NCBI RefSeq assembly: GCF_045788535.1 | Contig: NZ_CP074074.1 | Location: 2,232,001-2,296,000 of the forward strand | Direction: 5' to 3' | From: Allotamlana fucoidanivorans | Lineage (GTDB): Bacteria; Bacteroidota; Bacteroidia; Flavobacteriales; Flavobacteriaceae | DNA: 64,000 bases | Part shown: in pieces, positions 34,775 through 43,642 of the stretch | How the letters are laid out: the number at the start of each line of letters is the position of its first letter | How positions within the stretch are numbered: the stretch's first letter is position 1 | The notes under the pieces: generated by a model | Told to the model about the DNA's origin: nothing | Seen by the model: the letters and a program-made list of their open reading frames with translations, nothing else | Databases searched by the model: none | Position numbers and translations under genes: made by a program

Positions 34775-35980
34775 TTATTTCGCATAAAATGATTCAATAT
34801 GTCTATTAAGCTTGATGAGGTTTTCTTCAAAAAACTCATTTTTACTGTTAAGCCAATTGATGTAATCTACTATTTTTTTTACATCTTCAATGTTCTTATC
34901 TGATTTTGAAGCCAGTTTTTTAATAAAGGACTCATCTAAAGTAGACGTATCCATATTGTAATCTGTTCTTATTTTTTCAAGAAAGTAAGTTACTTTTTTT
35001 TGTACTAAGTTTTTATGATTTTGAGTTTCAAAATATAAGTTTGATACCGTTTCTACAAAACCAACGGTTGTATTTTGCAAGGGACGGATGGTTTTTACAA
35101 TACGTTGCCGCCGTTTAGCATTAAAAATCATAAATAATATTCCAAACAGAATGGCGGTATACCAAGCCCATTTAAATGATGTTTGGTCAAGAAACCAACT
35201 TAAGTTAGATTGTTTTTCAACATTACCATCATAGCCCGTTTGAATTTTAGAGTAAGAATCAAAATATAAATCGCTATTCGGTAAGTGGGATAATACACCT
35301 TCTATATACCTAAAGCGATTCTCTTTTAAGATGTTGTAATTGGTAAAGGCTTTCGGTTCTGTATGAAGAAAAACAGTGCCTTCACCAAAAGGAATTTTAA
35401 TAAAATTTACATGTTTGTAATTTATTTTAGAATAGCCTAAAGCGTCACATGTCGTTTTGTCAAATCTTGAAAAATAGTTATCACCTACATTTTTATCAAT
35501 TTTAATATCTGGAATATCGAAATGTTTGAGGCTTAAATAGGACGTACTATCGATTTCATTTTTTATATACTCAATATCAAAATTTAACGTATCGTGAATT
35601 TTTTGAGGAAATACATAATCTGAAACAAAGAGCGTGTTTCCCGTATGCACAAAGTTTAAAAGCGCATCAATGGAGCTCGCTTCCAAATAATTTGAGTTTC
35701 CAATAATAATAAAACTGCCTTTGGCTTCATGATCTCCAAACCCATCTGCCTTGTGAGCTTTCAAGTAACTGGCAGGTTGATGGTACACTGTTCTTACCTT
35801 GTTTGGTGTGAAGAGGTTAGGGAGTTCTTTGTACAACACACTTACCCCGTAAGGCTTGTTACTCGTTTCGTTGAAAGACTCCTCCCAGTCTATAGTTTTT
35901 TGAAATTTTACCCCGAGCATAATCGCCGCAGAGACCACCAAAACAATTAGGATGATTAAAACGGGTAAAATCTTTTTCAT
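34775..35980 (-). CDS. DUF4350 membrane-anchored protein
   Basis: A 401-residue protein with an N-terminal transmembrane helix ('MKKILPVLIILIVLVVSAAI'), an extracytoplasmic domain that includes the DUF4350 core ('NKPYGVSVLYKELPNLF', 'LLNFVHTGNTLFVSDYVF'), a second helix at about 270-287 ('FKWAWYTAILFGILFMIFNA') and a C-terminal cytoplasmic helical region. It overlaps the DUF4129 gene by 4 bp (ATGA), so translation is coupled. Family function is unknown; it is a regular member of MoxR-DUF58 operons. Confidence 0.87.
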   Translation of the reverse strand: MKKILPVLIILIVLVVSAAIMLGVKFQKTIDWEESFNETSNKPYGVSVLYKELPNLFTPNKVRTVYHQPASYLKAHKADGFGDHEAKGSFIIIGNSNYLEASSIDALLNFVHTGNTLFVSDYVFPQKIHDTLNFDIEYIKNEIDSTSYLSLKHFDIPDIKIDKNVGDNYFSRFDKTTCDALGYSKINYKHVNFIKIPFGEGTVFLHTEPKAFTNYNILKENRFRYIEGVLSHLPNSDLYFDSYSKIQTGYDGNVEKQSNLSWFLDQTSFKWAWYTAILFGILFMIFNAKRRQRIVKTIRPLQNTTVGFVETVSNLYFETQNHKNLVQKKVTYFLEKIRTDYNMDTSTLDESFIKKLASKSDKNIEDVKKIVDYINWLNSKNEFFEENLIKLNRHIESFYAK

Positions 35981-36705
35981 GAATTTACCTGTTTTAAAAA
36001 TAGGGTGAAGTGCTGTTTAGCCTTTTCATATTTGGTCATATTTACGGGAAATAGGCCATACCAAATATAATTGTACAGGTATGAAATATAGGTGAATGTT
36101 TCACCAAAGGGTGTGCCCGAAACCTCGTTTAAATAGTCGTTATTGGTTTTGTCATCTTCAAATTGTATGTGATTATTAGTACTTAGATTTTGTAATATAA
36201 GAAGGTAATAAAATCGGATAGCTAATCTGTAATTGTTATTCTTTTCAGCCTCTAAAATAAGGGATTCAATATTGGTGCTGTTAATATTCTCAGCGTTTAT
36301 GTCCTCATAAGAAGCTATTGATCTTTTAGCTTTTGAAGAAAATAACCCCGATCCTCCTTCATTTATAAGTATAAACACAAGATAACCAACCGCTAGAGCA
36401 ATAGCTATATAAAACAGATAGGCCAGTGGGCCTAGATTAAAAATAAGCTGTTTTGAATTATCGTCATCCTTTTGCTTTAGTTTCTCTTGTTTGTAATCTT
36501 CATAATGTCCTGAACCGCTAGGGGTAGTTTTAATAACCACTTTTCCTTCATAATTGAATTTGTCACTAGAGTATCTTGATTTGAAGTTATCATCAAAACG
36601 TCTGGCATGAATAGGTTCTTGTATTAACGTTATGGCATACACTTGATTCACCTGAAACATTGCAATAAGTGAAAATAATAAGACGTATGTAGGGTTTAAT
36701 TTCAA
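35977..36705 (-). CDS. DUF4129-type membrane protein
   Basis: A 242-residue protein with a signal or anchor helix (1-24), an extracytoplasmic segment, one transmembrane helix at about 94-115 ('LAYLFYIAIALAVGYLVFIL'), and a C-terminal region with 'NYRLAIRFYYLLILQNLS' and 'YNYIWYGLFPVNMTKYEKAK', typical of DUF4129 (transglutaminase-associated) proteins. It overlaps both neighbours by 4 bp. Role unknown; part of the MoxR cluster. Confidence 0.82.
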   Translation of the reverse strand: MKLNPTYVLLFSLIAMFQVNQVYAITLIQEPIHARRFDDNFKSRYSSDKFNYEGKVVIKTTPSGSGHYEDYKQEKLKQKDDDNSKQLIFNLGPLAYLFYIAIALAVGYLVFILINEGGSGLFSSKAKRSIASYEDINAENINSTNIESLILEAEKNNNYRLAIRFYYLLILQNLSTNNHIQFEDDKTNNDYLNEVSGTPFGETFTYISYLYNYIWYGLFPVNMTKYEKAKQHFTLFLKQVNS

Positions 36706-37691
36706 TTAAAGTTAAAATTTGTTGGTAATGTTTGGGTGATTTTTTTCTGAACTTTTATAGGGTAAATTAAATAATAAAATGAAATAAAGCTTAGAGTAAT
36801 AGCAATAATGCTCACCGATAACCAATGTGGCATAATGTTGGAGTAACGCGTTATAAAACCTTCAAGGAAACCTGCAACAAAAGTAAAAGGAAACGTACTT
36901 ATTAGAATTTTTATTCCTGTTTTAGCCCCATGATTCAAAGATGCATACCGTGAGTAAGTACCAGGAAATAAAATACTGGCTCCAAGAATTAAGCCAGCGG
37001 CGGCTTCAATCATAATGGCAAAAATTTCCATAGCGCCATGAATCCATATGCCTCGAACACTTTCCCAAAACACCTGTTTTTCATAAAAAAAGTACTGAAA
37101 GGAGCCTAGCATAATAGCGTTTTTAAACATAATGTACAGGGTGCCAATACCCAAAAAAATACCAAGTACAAAGGCTATAATGCCTACTTTAAGGTTGTTT
37201 ATGGTTATTCCAATAAAACTGCCCCAATTACTACCACTCTTATAAACCGCAACTGGATCACCCGCTTCAATATTTTCTAGAGACATATTAACGTAGTCAT
37301 CACCTAAAACTGAACGCACAAAACCACCATCATTAGCTGCAGAAATAGTACCAATAAACGTAAACGCAAGAAATATAATTATAGCAACATAAATAAAAGT
37401 TCTGTATTGATAGCATATAAGCGGAACTTCTGTTTTCCAAAACCCAAAAATACGGTTGGTGTCTTCGCGTTTTGTTTTATATATTTTTTGAAAGGCCTTA
37501 GCTGCAAGTTGGTTAAGATATACAATAACTTTACTTTTGGGGTAGTAGGTTTGTGCGTAGGCCAAATCGTTAATAAGGTGAATGTATTGTGAAGCCAATT
37601 CATCAGGATTTTCAAAATCATTATTAAACACGGCTTTTTCAAAACTAAGCCATTTTTCTTTATTTTGCTTGATGAATGAAACTTCTCTCAT
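36702..37691 (-). CDS. SpoIIM-family (stage II sporulation protein M-like) membrane protein
   Basis: A 329-residue multi-pass protein. The polar N-terminus 'MREVSFIKQNKEKWLSFEKA' and the membrane core 'NNLKVGIIAFVLGIFLGIGT', 'GSFQYFFYEKQVFWESVRGI' and 'HGAMEIFAIMIEAAAGLILG' are typical of SpoIIM-like proteins outside sporeformers. It is the first gene of the minus-strand operon and faces the RDD gene 24 bp away, so a shared divergent promoter is squeezed into or next to that gap. Its function in non-sporulating bacteria is unknown. Confidence 0.9.
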   Translation of the reverse strand: MREVSFIKQNKEKWLSFEKAVFNNDFENPDELASQYIHLINDLAYAQTYYPKSKVIVYLNQLAAKAFQKIYKTKREDTNRIFGFWKTEVPLICYQYRTFIYVAIIIFLAFTFIGTISAANDGGFVRSVLGDDYVNMSLENIEAGDPVAVYKSGSNWGSFIGITINNLKVGIIAFVLGIFLGIGTLYIMFKNAIMLGSFQYFFYEKQVFWESVRGIWIHGAMEIFAIMIEAAAGLILGASILFPGTYSRYASLNHGAKTGIKILISTFPFTFVAGFLEGFITRYSNIMPHWLSVSIIAITLSFISFYYLIYPIKVQKKITQTLPTNFNFN

Positions 37692-37715
37692 ATAGACAAT
37701 AAATTAAAATATAAA

Positions 37716-38435
37716 ATGTCAGAGATACAAATTAACACGACTCAAAATGTGAAAATAACTTTTAATGCCGCAGGGCCAGGAGAGCGGCTATTGGCATTTA
37801 TCATTGATATGGTTATAAAAGTAGGTTATTTGTTGGTTTTAAACTGGTTTTTTGGCGCTTTTGAGAGTATGGACAGATGGTCTCAAATAGCTATTAATAC
37901 GATATTAAGTTTTCCCGTGATGTTTTACACATTGGCATTAGAATCTTTTTTTCAGGGGCAAACCATTGGTAAACGCGTGATGAAAATTCGTGTTGTTAAA
38001 ATAGATGGGTACCAAGCCGCTTTTTCTGATTATTTAGTACGATGGTTTTTTAGGATTGCCGATGTTTATATTTTTGGGCTCGGTTTTTTTGTGATGTTAA
38101 TTAATAAAAAAACACAACGTATTGGTGATATGGCTGCTGGTACCGCTGTAATAGCTTTAAAAGATAAGGTGACTATTAATCATACTATTTTGGAGCATTT
38201 ATCAGAAGACTATAAACCAACATATCCTAATGTGATAAAGTTGTCAGATAACGATGCACGTATCATAAAAGAAACTTTTAATATAGCGAGATCTGCAAAA
38301 GATTATAAAACACTTATAAAATTGAGAACAAAGATTATTGAAGTAGCCGATATAAAGAATGTAAAGCATAACACAGATACCGAGTTTATTGCTGTTATTT
38401 TAAAAGATTATAATTTTTATACCCAAAATATGTAA
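37716..38435 (+). CDS. RDD-family membrane protein
   Basis: A 239-residue protein with the RDD signature in 'GPGERLLAFIIDMVIKVGYL' and 'GQTIGKRVMKIRVVKIDGYQ', four membrane segments, and a C-terminal cytoplasmic tail of about 90 residues. RDD proteins are poorly defined; some exchange ions. It is divergent from the SpoIIM gene, an arrangement that is conserved next to MoxR-DUF58 operons in Bacteroidota. Confidence 0.9.
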   Translation: MSEIQINTTQNVKITFNAAGPGERLLAFIIDMVIKVGYLLVLNWFFGAFESMDRWSQIAINTILSFPVMFYTLALESFFQGQTIGKRVMKIRVVKIDGYQAAFSDYLVRWFFRIADVYIFGLGFFVMLINKKTQRIGDMAAGTAVIALKDKVTINHTILEHLSEDYKPTYPNVIKLSDNDARIIKETFNIARSAKDYKTLIKLRTKIIEVADIKNVKHNTDTEFIAVILKDYNFYTQNM

Positions 38436-38462
38436 TTGGTTTTACTTAATATTTAACGCTTT

Positions 38463-39065
38463 ATGTTTTATATAATTGATATTTTAGGGGTTATAGCTTT
38501 TGCCATTTCGGGTGTTTTAGTGGCTATTGAAAAGCGTATGGATTTATTTGGAATCCTAATTATTGCGTTTGTAACCTCGGTAGGAGGCGGGACGTTGCGC
38601 GATTTGCTTATTGGTGACACCCCCGTGAGTTGGATGCGCGATATGACTTATACCTATGTTATCTTTATATCGGCTGTATTTGCCATTCTTTTTAGAAGTA
38701 ACATCAATTATTTGAGAACATCCTTGTTTTTGTTTGATACTATTGGTATAGGATTATATACACTAGTAGGTATTGAAAAAGGGATTCATGCCAATTTACA
38801 CCCTATAATATGTATTGCCTTGGGGACTATTACTGCTAGTTTTGGAGGTGTTATTAGAGATATTTTGTGTAACGAAATCCCCGTTATTTTTAGAAAAGAG
38901 ATATATGCAACACCATGTATATTAGGGGGTGTTACTTATTTTTTATTGAGAGAATTTCCTATAAAGGAAAATCTGGTTTTTGTAGTAGCAGGTGTTGTTG
39001 TAATCGTTACCAGGCTTTTGGCGGTTAAATTCAAGATATCCTTACCGTCTATTTACCCTAAATAA
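38463..39065 (+). CDS. TRIC/UPF0126-family membrane channel protein
   Basis: A 200-residue, seven-helix protein with two similar halves: 'GVIAFAISGVLVAIEKRMDL' with 'GGGTLRDLLIG', then 'FLFDTIGIGLYTLVGIEKGI' with 'FGGVIRDILCNEIPV'. This duplicated Gly/Arg-Asp pattern is that of bacterial TRIC (YadS-like) cation channels. Its stop codon abuts the stop codon of the convergent cyclophilin gene with no base between them. Confidence 0.88.
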   Translation: MFYIIDILGVIAFAISGVLVAIEKRMDLFGILIIAFVTSVGGGTLRDLLIGDTPVSWMRDMTYTYVIFISAVFAILFRSNINYLRTSLFLFDTIGIGLYTLVGIEKGIHANLHPIICIALGTITASFGGVIRDILCNEIPVIFRKEIYATPCILGGVTYFLLREFPIKENLVFVVAGVVVIVTRLLAVKFKISLPSIYPK

Positions 39066-39773
39066 TTATTCTATCACTTCTACTTTTCTAATGTAAATGT
39101 TTCTTAGAGGCCAATCGGCACTGTCTGTTTCAACTGCTGCAATTTTATCAACCACATCCATTCCTCGTGTTACATGCCCGAAAATGGTATAATCGCCATC
39201 AAGAAAATGAGCGCCTCCTTTTTGCTGTACAATGAAAAACTCATAAGGAGAAGCTAGTTTATGAGGATTATCAATTTCACTACTTGGCATTGAAATCACA
39301 CCTCTGTCATGTGTGAAACCGCGCTTGGTGTCTGGTGGTAAAAGATACTTGCCAATATGCGCCCGTTTTCTAGCTGTTTTTTTGTCGTCACTATTACCCC
39401 CTTGAATCATAAAATTATCAATAACCCTATAAAACTGCGTGCCATCAAAATATTTTTGTTTGGCTAACCAAATGAAATTACATCGGTGAAAACGTGTTTC
39501 ATTATAAAGCAGGATGTCTATTTCTCCAAAATCGGTTGTAATTCGTACTTTATTCTCTTTATGGTGTTTATTATACTCTAAAAAGAAATCCATAGCACTA
39601 CGAGAGTCTAGTTTAGGAAACTCGCGTTTTGGTGTGGTATTAGAAAGCTCAGGCTCCTCTTCGTTTTTTAGAGGTTTTTCAATAACTTCTTTGTCTGTTG
39701 TTTTCTTTTTAGTTTGCTTATCTTCACAATTTAAAAGAAGAAGAAACATACTTAAAAGGAATAGATATCTCAT
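39066..39773 (-). CDS. Cyclophilin-type peptidyl-prolyl isomerase, lipoprotein
   Basis: A periplasmic proline isomerase, 235 residues from ATG 39773. 'MRYLFLLSMFLLLLNC' is a lipoprotein signal, whereas an earlier ATG (39809) adds polar residues and overlaps the divergent gene. The cyclophilin domain shows 'FHRCNFIWLAKQKYFDGTQF', 'YRVIDNFMIQGG', 'GVISMPSS' and 'HFLDGDYTIFGHVTRGMDVV'. The region between the lipobox and the domain is charged and low in complexity. Its start codon is 2 bp from the start codon of the divergent Nudix gene. Confidence 0.9.
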   Translation of the reverse strand: MRYLFLLSMFLLLLNCEDKQTKKKTTDKEVIEKPLKNEEEPELSNTTPKREFPKLDSRSAMDFFLEYNKHHKENKVRITTDFGEIDILLYNETRFHRCNFIWLAKQKYFDGTQFYRVIDNFMIQGGNSDDKKTARKRAHIGKYLLPPDTKRGFTHDRGVISMPSSEIDNPHKLASPYEFFIVQQKGGAHFLDGDYTIFGHVTRGMDVVDKIAAVETDSADWPLRNIYIRKVEVIE

Positions 39774-39775
39774 AA

Positions 39776-40417
39776 ATGAATTTTGATTTTTTTTTGCAAT
39801 CGATTTCAAAAATAAAAAATATCCCGCTTCCAGCCGAAAGCGCGCATTTTAAAATGGTACCTACATTTCGAAAAGCCTTCTTAAGTCAGCAAGAGGAGGC
39901 CATTAAAAAAGCAAAGCATGCTGGCGTGTTAGCACTATTTTACCCAAATGAATTACAAGAAACCCAGTTTGTTTTAATTTTAAGAAAAACTTATAAAGGA
40001 GTGCATTCTGCTCAAGTAGGCTTTCCAGGAGGCAAGCTAGAAAAGCAGGATAAGTCCCTAATGGAAACGGCACTACGTGAAACCTATGAAGAAGTTGGCG
40101 TGCCCACAGATAGTGTTCAAATATTCAAGGCGCTTTCAAAGGTTTATATTCCGCCAAGTAATTTTTATGTATACCCTTTTATTGGAACAAGTATGCATAA
40201 ACCGCGTTTTGTTAAGCAGGAAGATGAAGTAGAAGATATTATAGAGGTAGACTTAGATGTTTTTTTAGATGAAAAAGCTCTCATAGAAAAAAAAATTAAA
40301 ACCTCATATAGCGCTGCCACTAATGTACCTGCTTTTCTTCTTAACGGCCATGTGGTTTGGGGAGCAACAGCCATGATGCTTAGTGAGATTAAAGACTTAA
40401 TAAAAGCGGTGGTTTAG
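39776..40417 (+). CDS. Nudix hydrolase, CoA-pyrophosphatase type
   Basis: 213 residues. The Nudix box G-x5-E-x7-R-E-x2-E-E-x-G fits residues 86-108 ('RETYEEVGV' with E102, E105 and E106 as metal ligands), and the preceding 'VHSAQVGFPGG' is the extension that marks the CoA pyrophosphatase (NudL-like) group. It would cleave CoA to phosphopantetheine and 3',5'-ADP in the cytoplasm. Its ATG begins 2 bp after the start codon of the divergent cyclophilin gene. Confidence 0.88.
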   Translation: MNFDFFLQSISKIKNIPLPAESAHFKMVPTFRKAFLSQQEEAIKKAKHAGVLALFYPNELQETQFVLILRKTYKGVHSAQVGFPGGKLEKQDKSLMETALRETYEEVGVPTDSVQIFKALSKVYIPPSNFYVYPFIGTSMHKPRFVKQEDEVEDIIEVDLDVFLDEKALIEKKIKTSYSAATNVPAFLLNGHVVWGATAMMLSEIKDLIKAVV

Positions 40418-40430
40418 TCTGTAGATTTAC

Positions 40431-40438
40431 TACATTTG
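40431..40438 (+). promoter_or_regulatory. Promoter -7 element of the acyltransferase gene
   Basis: TACATTTG matches TAnnTTTG, 29 bp before the ATG at 40468. No clear -33 element. Confidence 0.45.
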
Positions 40439-40467
40439 CAATACCAACTAAATTTGACGTGTGATTT

Positions 40468-41265
40468 ATGGGATTGTTTAAACGAAATCCATTCGGACAT
40501 ATACTTTTTATTAAAAAATGGTTGATTAGAGTTCTTGGAGCCATGACGCACAGGCGCTTTAGAGGCTTCAATGAGCTTCAAATAGAAGGTTCTGAAATTA
40601 TCAAAGATCTGCCGGATACTAATGTGTTATTCATATCGAATCATCAAACGTATTTTGCTGATGTAGTAGCCATGTTTCATGTGTTTAATGCCAGTTTAAG
40701 TGGTCGGGTAGATTCCATTAAAAATGTGGGTTACTTATGGCATCCAAAACTCAATATTTATTACGTAGCCGCTAAAGAAACTATGAAAGCAGGTTTGTTG
40801 CCAAAAATTCTAGCTTATGTGGGGTCTGTAAGCATTGAGCGTACATGGCGATCTGAGGGTAAAGATGTTAATCGTCAGGTAAGAATGAGTGATATTTCTA
40901 ATATAGGAAAAGCACTAGATGATGGTTGGGTTATTACTTTTCCCCAAGGAACAACAACGCCATTTAAACCTATTAGAAAGGGAACAGCTCATATTATTAA
41001 ACGTTATAAGCCTGTAGTAGTGCCTATTGTTATAGACGGTTTTAGGAGATCATTTGATAAAAAAGGACTGCGCATTAAGAAAAAAAATATTCTACAATCC
41101 ATGGAAATTAAAGCCCCATTGGAAATTGATTATGACAATGAATCTACAGAAGATATTGTAAAAAAGATAGAATTTGCCATTGAACAGCACCCTTCCTTCT
41201 TAAAAGTTATTCCGCAGAAAGAGCTTGAAGCTCAGGAAGCTCTTAATAAAATGCGTGAATGGTAG
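40468..41265 (+). CDS. 1-acylglycerol-3-phosphate acyltransferase (PlsC-like)
   Basis: A 265-residue membrane-associated acyltransferase. The catalytic NHx4D motif is 'ISNHQTYFADV'; the second motif normally reads FPEGT but here is 'FPQGTTTPF', with Gln in place of Glu. The later 'VVPIVIDGFRRSF' is the fourth motif. It probably makes phosphatidic acid or acylates a related glycerolipid. The Glu-to-Gln change lies in the acceptor-binding motif, so a non-standard acceptor is possible. Confidence 0.85.
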   Translation: MGLFKRNPFGHILFIKKWLIRVLGAMTHRRFRGFNELQIEGSEIIKDLPDTNVLFISNHQTYFADVVAMFHVFNASLSGRVDSIKNVGYLWHPKLNIYYVAAKETMKAGLLPKILAYVGSVSIERTWRSEGKDVNRQVRMSDISNIGKALDDGWVITFPQGTTTPFKPIRKGTAHIIKRYKPVVVPIVIDGFRRSFDKKGLRIKKKNILQSMEIKAPLEIDYDNESTEDIVKKIEFAIEQHPSFLKVIPQKELEAQEALNKMREW

Positions 41266-41281
41266 TTACGTTAATAACTAC
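41262..41281 (+). terminator. Weak hairpin at the acyltransferase stop
   Basis: GTAGTTA / TAACTAC with a 6-base loop, overlapping the stop codon; a run of T begins about 10 bases later. Confidence 0.4.
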
Positions 41282-41347
41282 TAAGAATTCCTTTTTTTAA
41301 TATATTCTGAATTTTCTATTTTGCGCTTTCCATTTTAAGACACCCAA

Positions 41348-43642
41348 ATGAAAGTCTGTATTGCAGAGAAACCAAGTGTAGCGCGCGAAATAGCAGCCGT
41401 TTTAGGAGCCAATACCAAATGCGATGGCTATTTTGAAGGTAACGGTTATGCGGTTACCTACACTTTTGGGCATTTGTGTACCTTAAAAGAACCTAATGAT
41501 TATAAACCCTATTGGAAAAGTTGGGATTTAAATAATTTACCCATGCTCCCTGAGAAATTTGAAACCAAGGTGGTAGCTAATTCGGGTATTCAAAAACAAT
41601 TTAAAATTGTAAAAAGCTTATTTGATAAAGCAGACGTTATTATCAATTGCGGTGATGCTGGACAAGAAGGTGAGCTTATTCAGCGTTGGGTGATGAATGA
41701 GGCGCAGTATAAAGGAGAGGTTTTAAGATTATGGATTTCTTCACTCACTACCGAAGCTATTAAAGAAGGTTTTGAGAATTTAAAACCAGCTACAAATTAT
41801 GATAATTTATATTACGCCGGATTTTCTCGTGCTATAGGCGATTGGTTATTAGGCATGAATGCTACGCGACTTTATACGCTTAAACATGGTGGTTATAAAC
41901 AAGTTTTGTCGGTTGGTAGGGTGCAAACACCTACGTTAGCTATGGTGGTAAATCGGTTTAAAGAAATAGAAAATTTTAAACCACAGCCCTATTGGGAGCT
42001 TCAAACCCTTTATAGAGATGTTTTATTTAGCTATGAAGAAGGGCGTTTCTTTAAAAAAGAAGATGGTGAGGCTTTAGCCACCAAGGTGAAAGAAAGTGAT
42101 TTTGAAATTGCTTCAATTACTAAGAAAAAAGGGAAGGAGTACGCACCAAAGCTTTTTGATTTAACAGGCTTGCAGGTATATTGTAATACCAAGTTTGGTT
42201 TTTCGGCTGAAGATACTTTGAAGATTGTCCAGGCATTATATGAGCGCAAAGTGGTCACTTATCCTAGAGTAGATACCACATTTTTACCTACCGATATTTA
42301 CCCAAAAGTTTCTGATATTTTACAAAAATTGACCAATTACAGCGCGTTGACGCAGCCTCTTTTGGGTAAAAAAATTAAAAAATCTAGCAGGGTGTTTAAT
42401 GATAAAAAAGTAACCGATCACCATGCTATAATACCAACGGGGATTCAAACCAATTTACAGTACAATCAGCAACAAGTTTATGATATAATTGTAAAGCGGT
42501 TTATTGCTGTTTTTTATGATGATTGTACCGTAGCTAATACTACAGTAATTGGTCATGCTGCGGATGTGAATTTTAAAGCCACAGGAAAGGAGATTTTGGA
42601 AAAAGGGTGGCGTATTGTATTTGAAACGTCCGATAGTAAGAAAAAAGAATCAGGTATTTTGCCTGCGTTTAAAAAAGGAGAAAAAGGCCCTCATGAACCC
42701 TCGTTTTTAGAGAAAGAAACTAAGCCACCGAACCAGTATACAGAGGCCTCATTGCTTCGGGCAATGGAAACAGCAGGGAAACAGGTTGATGATGAAGAGC
42801 TAAGAGATTTAATGAAGGAAAATGGTATTGGCAGGCCGTCTACGCGAGCCAATATTATTGAAACGTTATTTAAGCGTAAGTATATAAAGCGCAACAAGAA
42901 ACAAGTGTTGCCCACGGTTACAGGAATTCAACTTATTGATACCATACAAAATGAGTTGCTAAAATCGGCCGAACTTACGGGCTTCTGGGAAAAGCAACTG
43001 AAGGATATAGAAAAAGGAACTTATAGTGCCAGTGCTTTTATTAGAAACATGAAGCGCATGGTTGATGCTTTGGTTTATGAAGTGCGGAGCGAAACGAAGC
43101 GCGCTAATATTTCACATGCCACTACAATTAAAAAACGTCAAGCCAAGGAGGAGGCAAAAAAAAATGCAGGTATCACGGCTGAAACTTGCCCTAAATGTAA
43201 AAACGGACAGCTTATAAAAGGTAAGTCGGCCTTTGGTTGTTCAAAATATAAAGAGGGTTGTAATTTCGTTCTTCCGTTTAAATTTCAGGAAAAAAAGATT
43301 TCTGACAACCAATTTTTAAGGCTCTTGCAAAAAGGGGAAACCGTTAATTTAAAAGGCTTTAAAACCAAAGCCGGAACGGAGGAAGGAGTGTTAACTTTTG
43401 ATGAAAATTTTAAATTAAAACTAATCTCAAAAACACCAGTATCAAAGAGTACAAAACCCGAAGAGATGCTTTGCCCTAAGTGTAACACAGGCACCATTTT
43501 AAAAGGTAAAACAGCTTATGGGTGCAGTGCTTACAAAACGGGATGTGATTTTAAAATGACTTTTGAGGCTGTGAAGTTAAAATTAGAAGGCCAAACACCA
43601 ACCAAAGCACTTGTGTATAAAATTTTGAAGTCAAATGTCTGA
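41348..43642 (+). CDS. topB: DNA topoisomerase III (type IA)
   Basis: Relaxes and decatenates DNA through a 5'-phosphotyrosine link. 764 residues: a TOPRIM domain at the N-terminus ('KVCIAEKPSVAREIAAVLG'), the four type IA domains, catalytic Tyr305 in 'VVTYPRVDTTFL', 'LSVGRVQTPTLAMVVNRF' and 'GIGRPSTRANIIETL', then two C-terminal zinc-ribbon modules ('CPKCKNGQLIKG...' near 610 and 'CPKCNTGTILKG...' near 705). Glu7 and Asp103 of the TOPRIM site are present, but the usual DxDxE reads 'GDAGQEGE', so the second Asp is Gly105. The pseudouridine synthase start overlaps its end by 8 bp. Confidence 0.94.
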   Translation: MKVCIAEKPSVAREIAAVLGANTKCDGYFEGNGYAVTYTFGHLCTLKEPNDYKPYWKSWDLNNLPMLPEKFETKVVANSGIQKQFKIVKSLFDKADVIINCGDAGQEGELIQRWVMNEAQYKGEVLRLWISSLTTEAIKEGFENLKPATNYDNLYYAGFSRAIGDWLLGMNATRLYTLKHGGYKQVLSVGRVQTPTLAMVVNRFKEIENFKPQPYWELQTLYRDVLFSYEEGRFFKKEDGEALATKVKESDFEIASITKKKGKEYAPKLFDLTGLQVYCNTKFGFSAEDTLKIVQALYERKVVTYPRVDTTFLPTDIYPKVSDILQKLTNYSALTQPLLGKKIKKSSRVFNDKKVTDHHAIIPTGIQTNLQYNQQQVYDIIVKRFIAVFYDDCTVANTTVIGHAADVNFKATGKEILEKGWRIVFETSDSKKKESGILPAFKKGEKGPHEPSFLEKETKPPNQYTEASLLRAMETAGKQVDDEELRDLMKENGIGRPSTRANIIETLFKRKYIKRNKKQVLPTVTGIQLIDTIQNELLKSAELTGFWEKQLKDIEKGTYSASAFIRNMKRMVDALVYEVRSETKRANISHATTIKKRQAKEEAKKNAGITAETCPKCKNGQLIKGKSAFGCSKYKEGCNFVLPFKFQEKKISDNQFLRLLQKGETVNLKGFKTKAGTEEGVLTFDENFKLKLISKTPVSKSTKPEEMLCPKCNTGTILKGKTAYGCSAYKTGCDFKMTFEAVKLKLEGQTPTKALVYKILKSNV

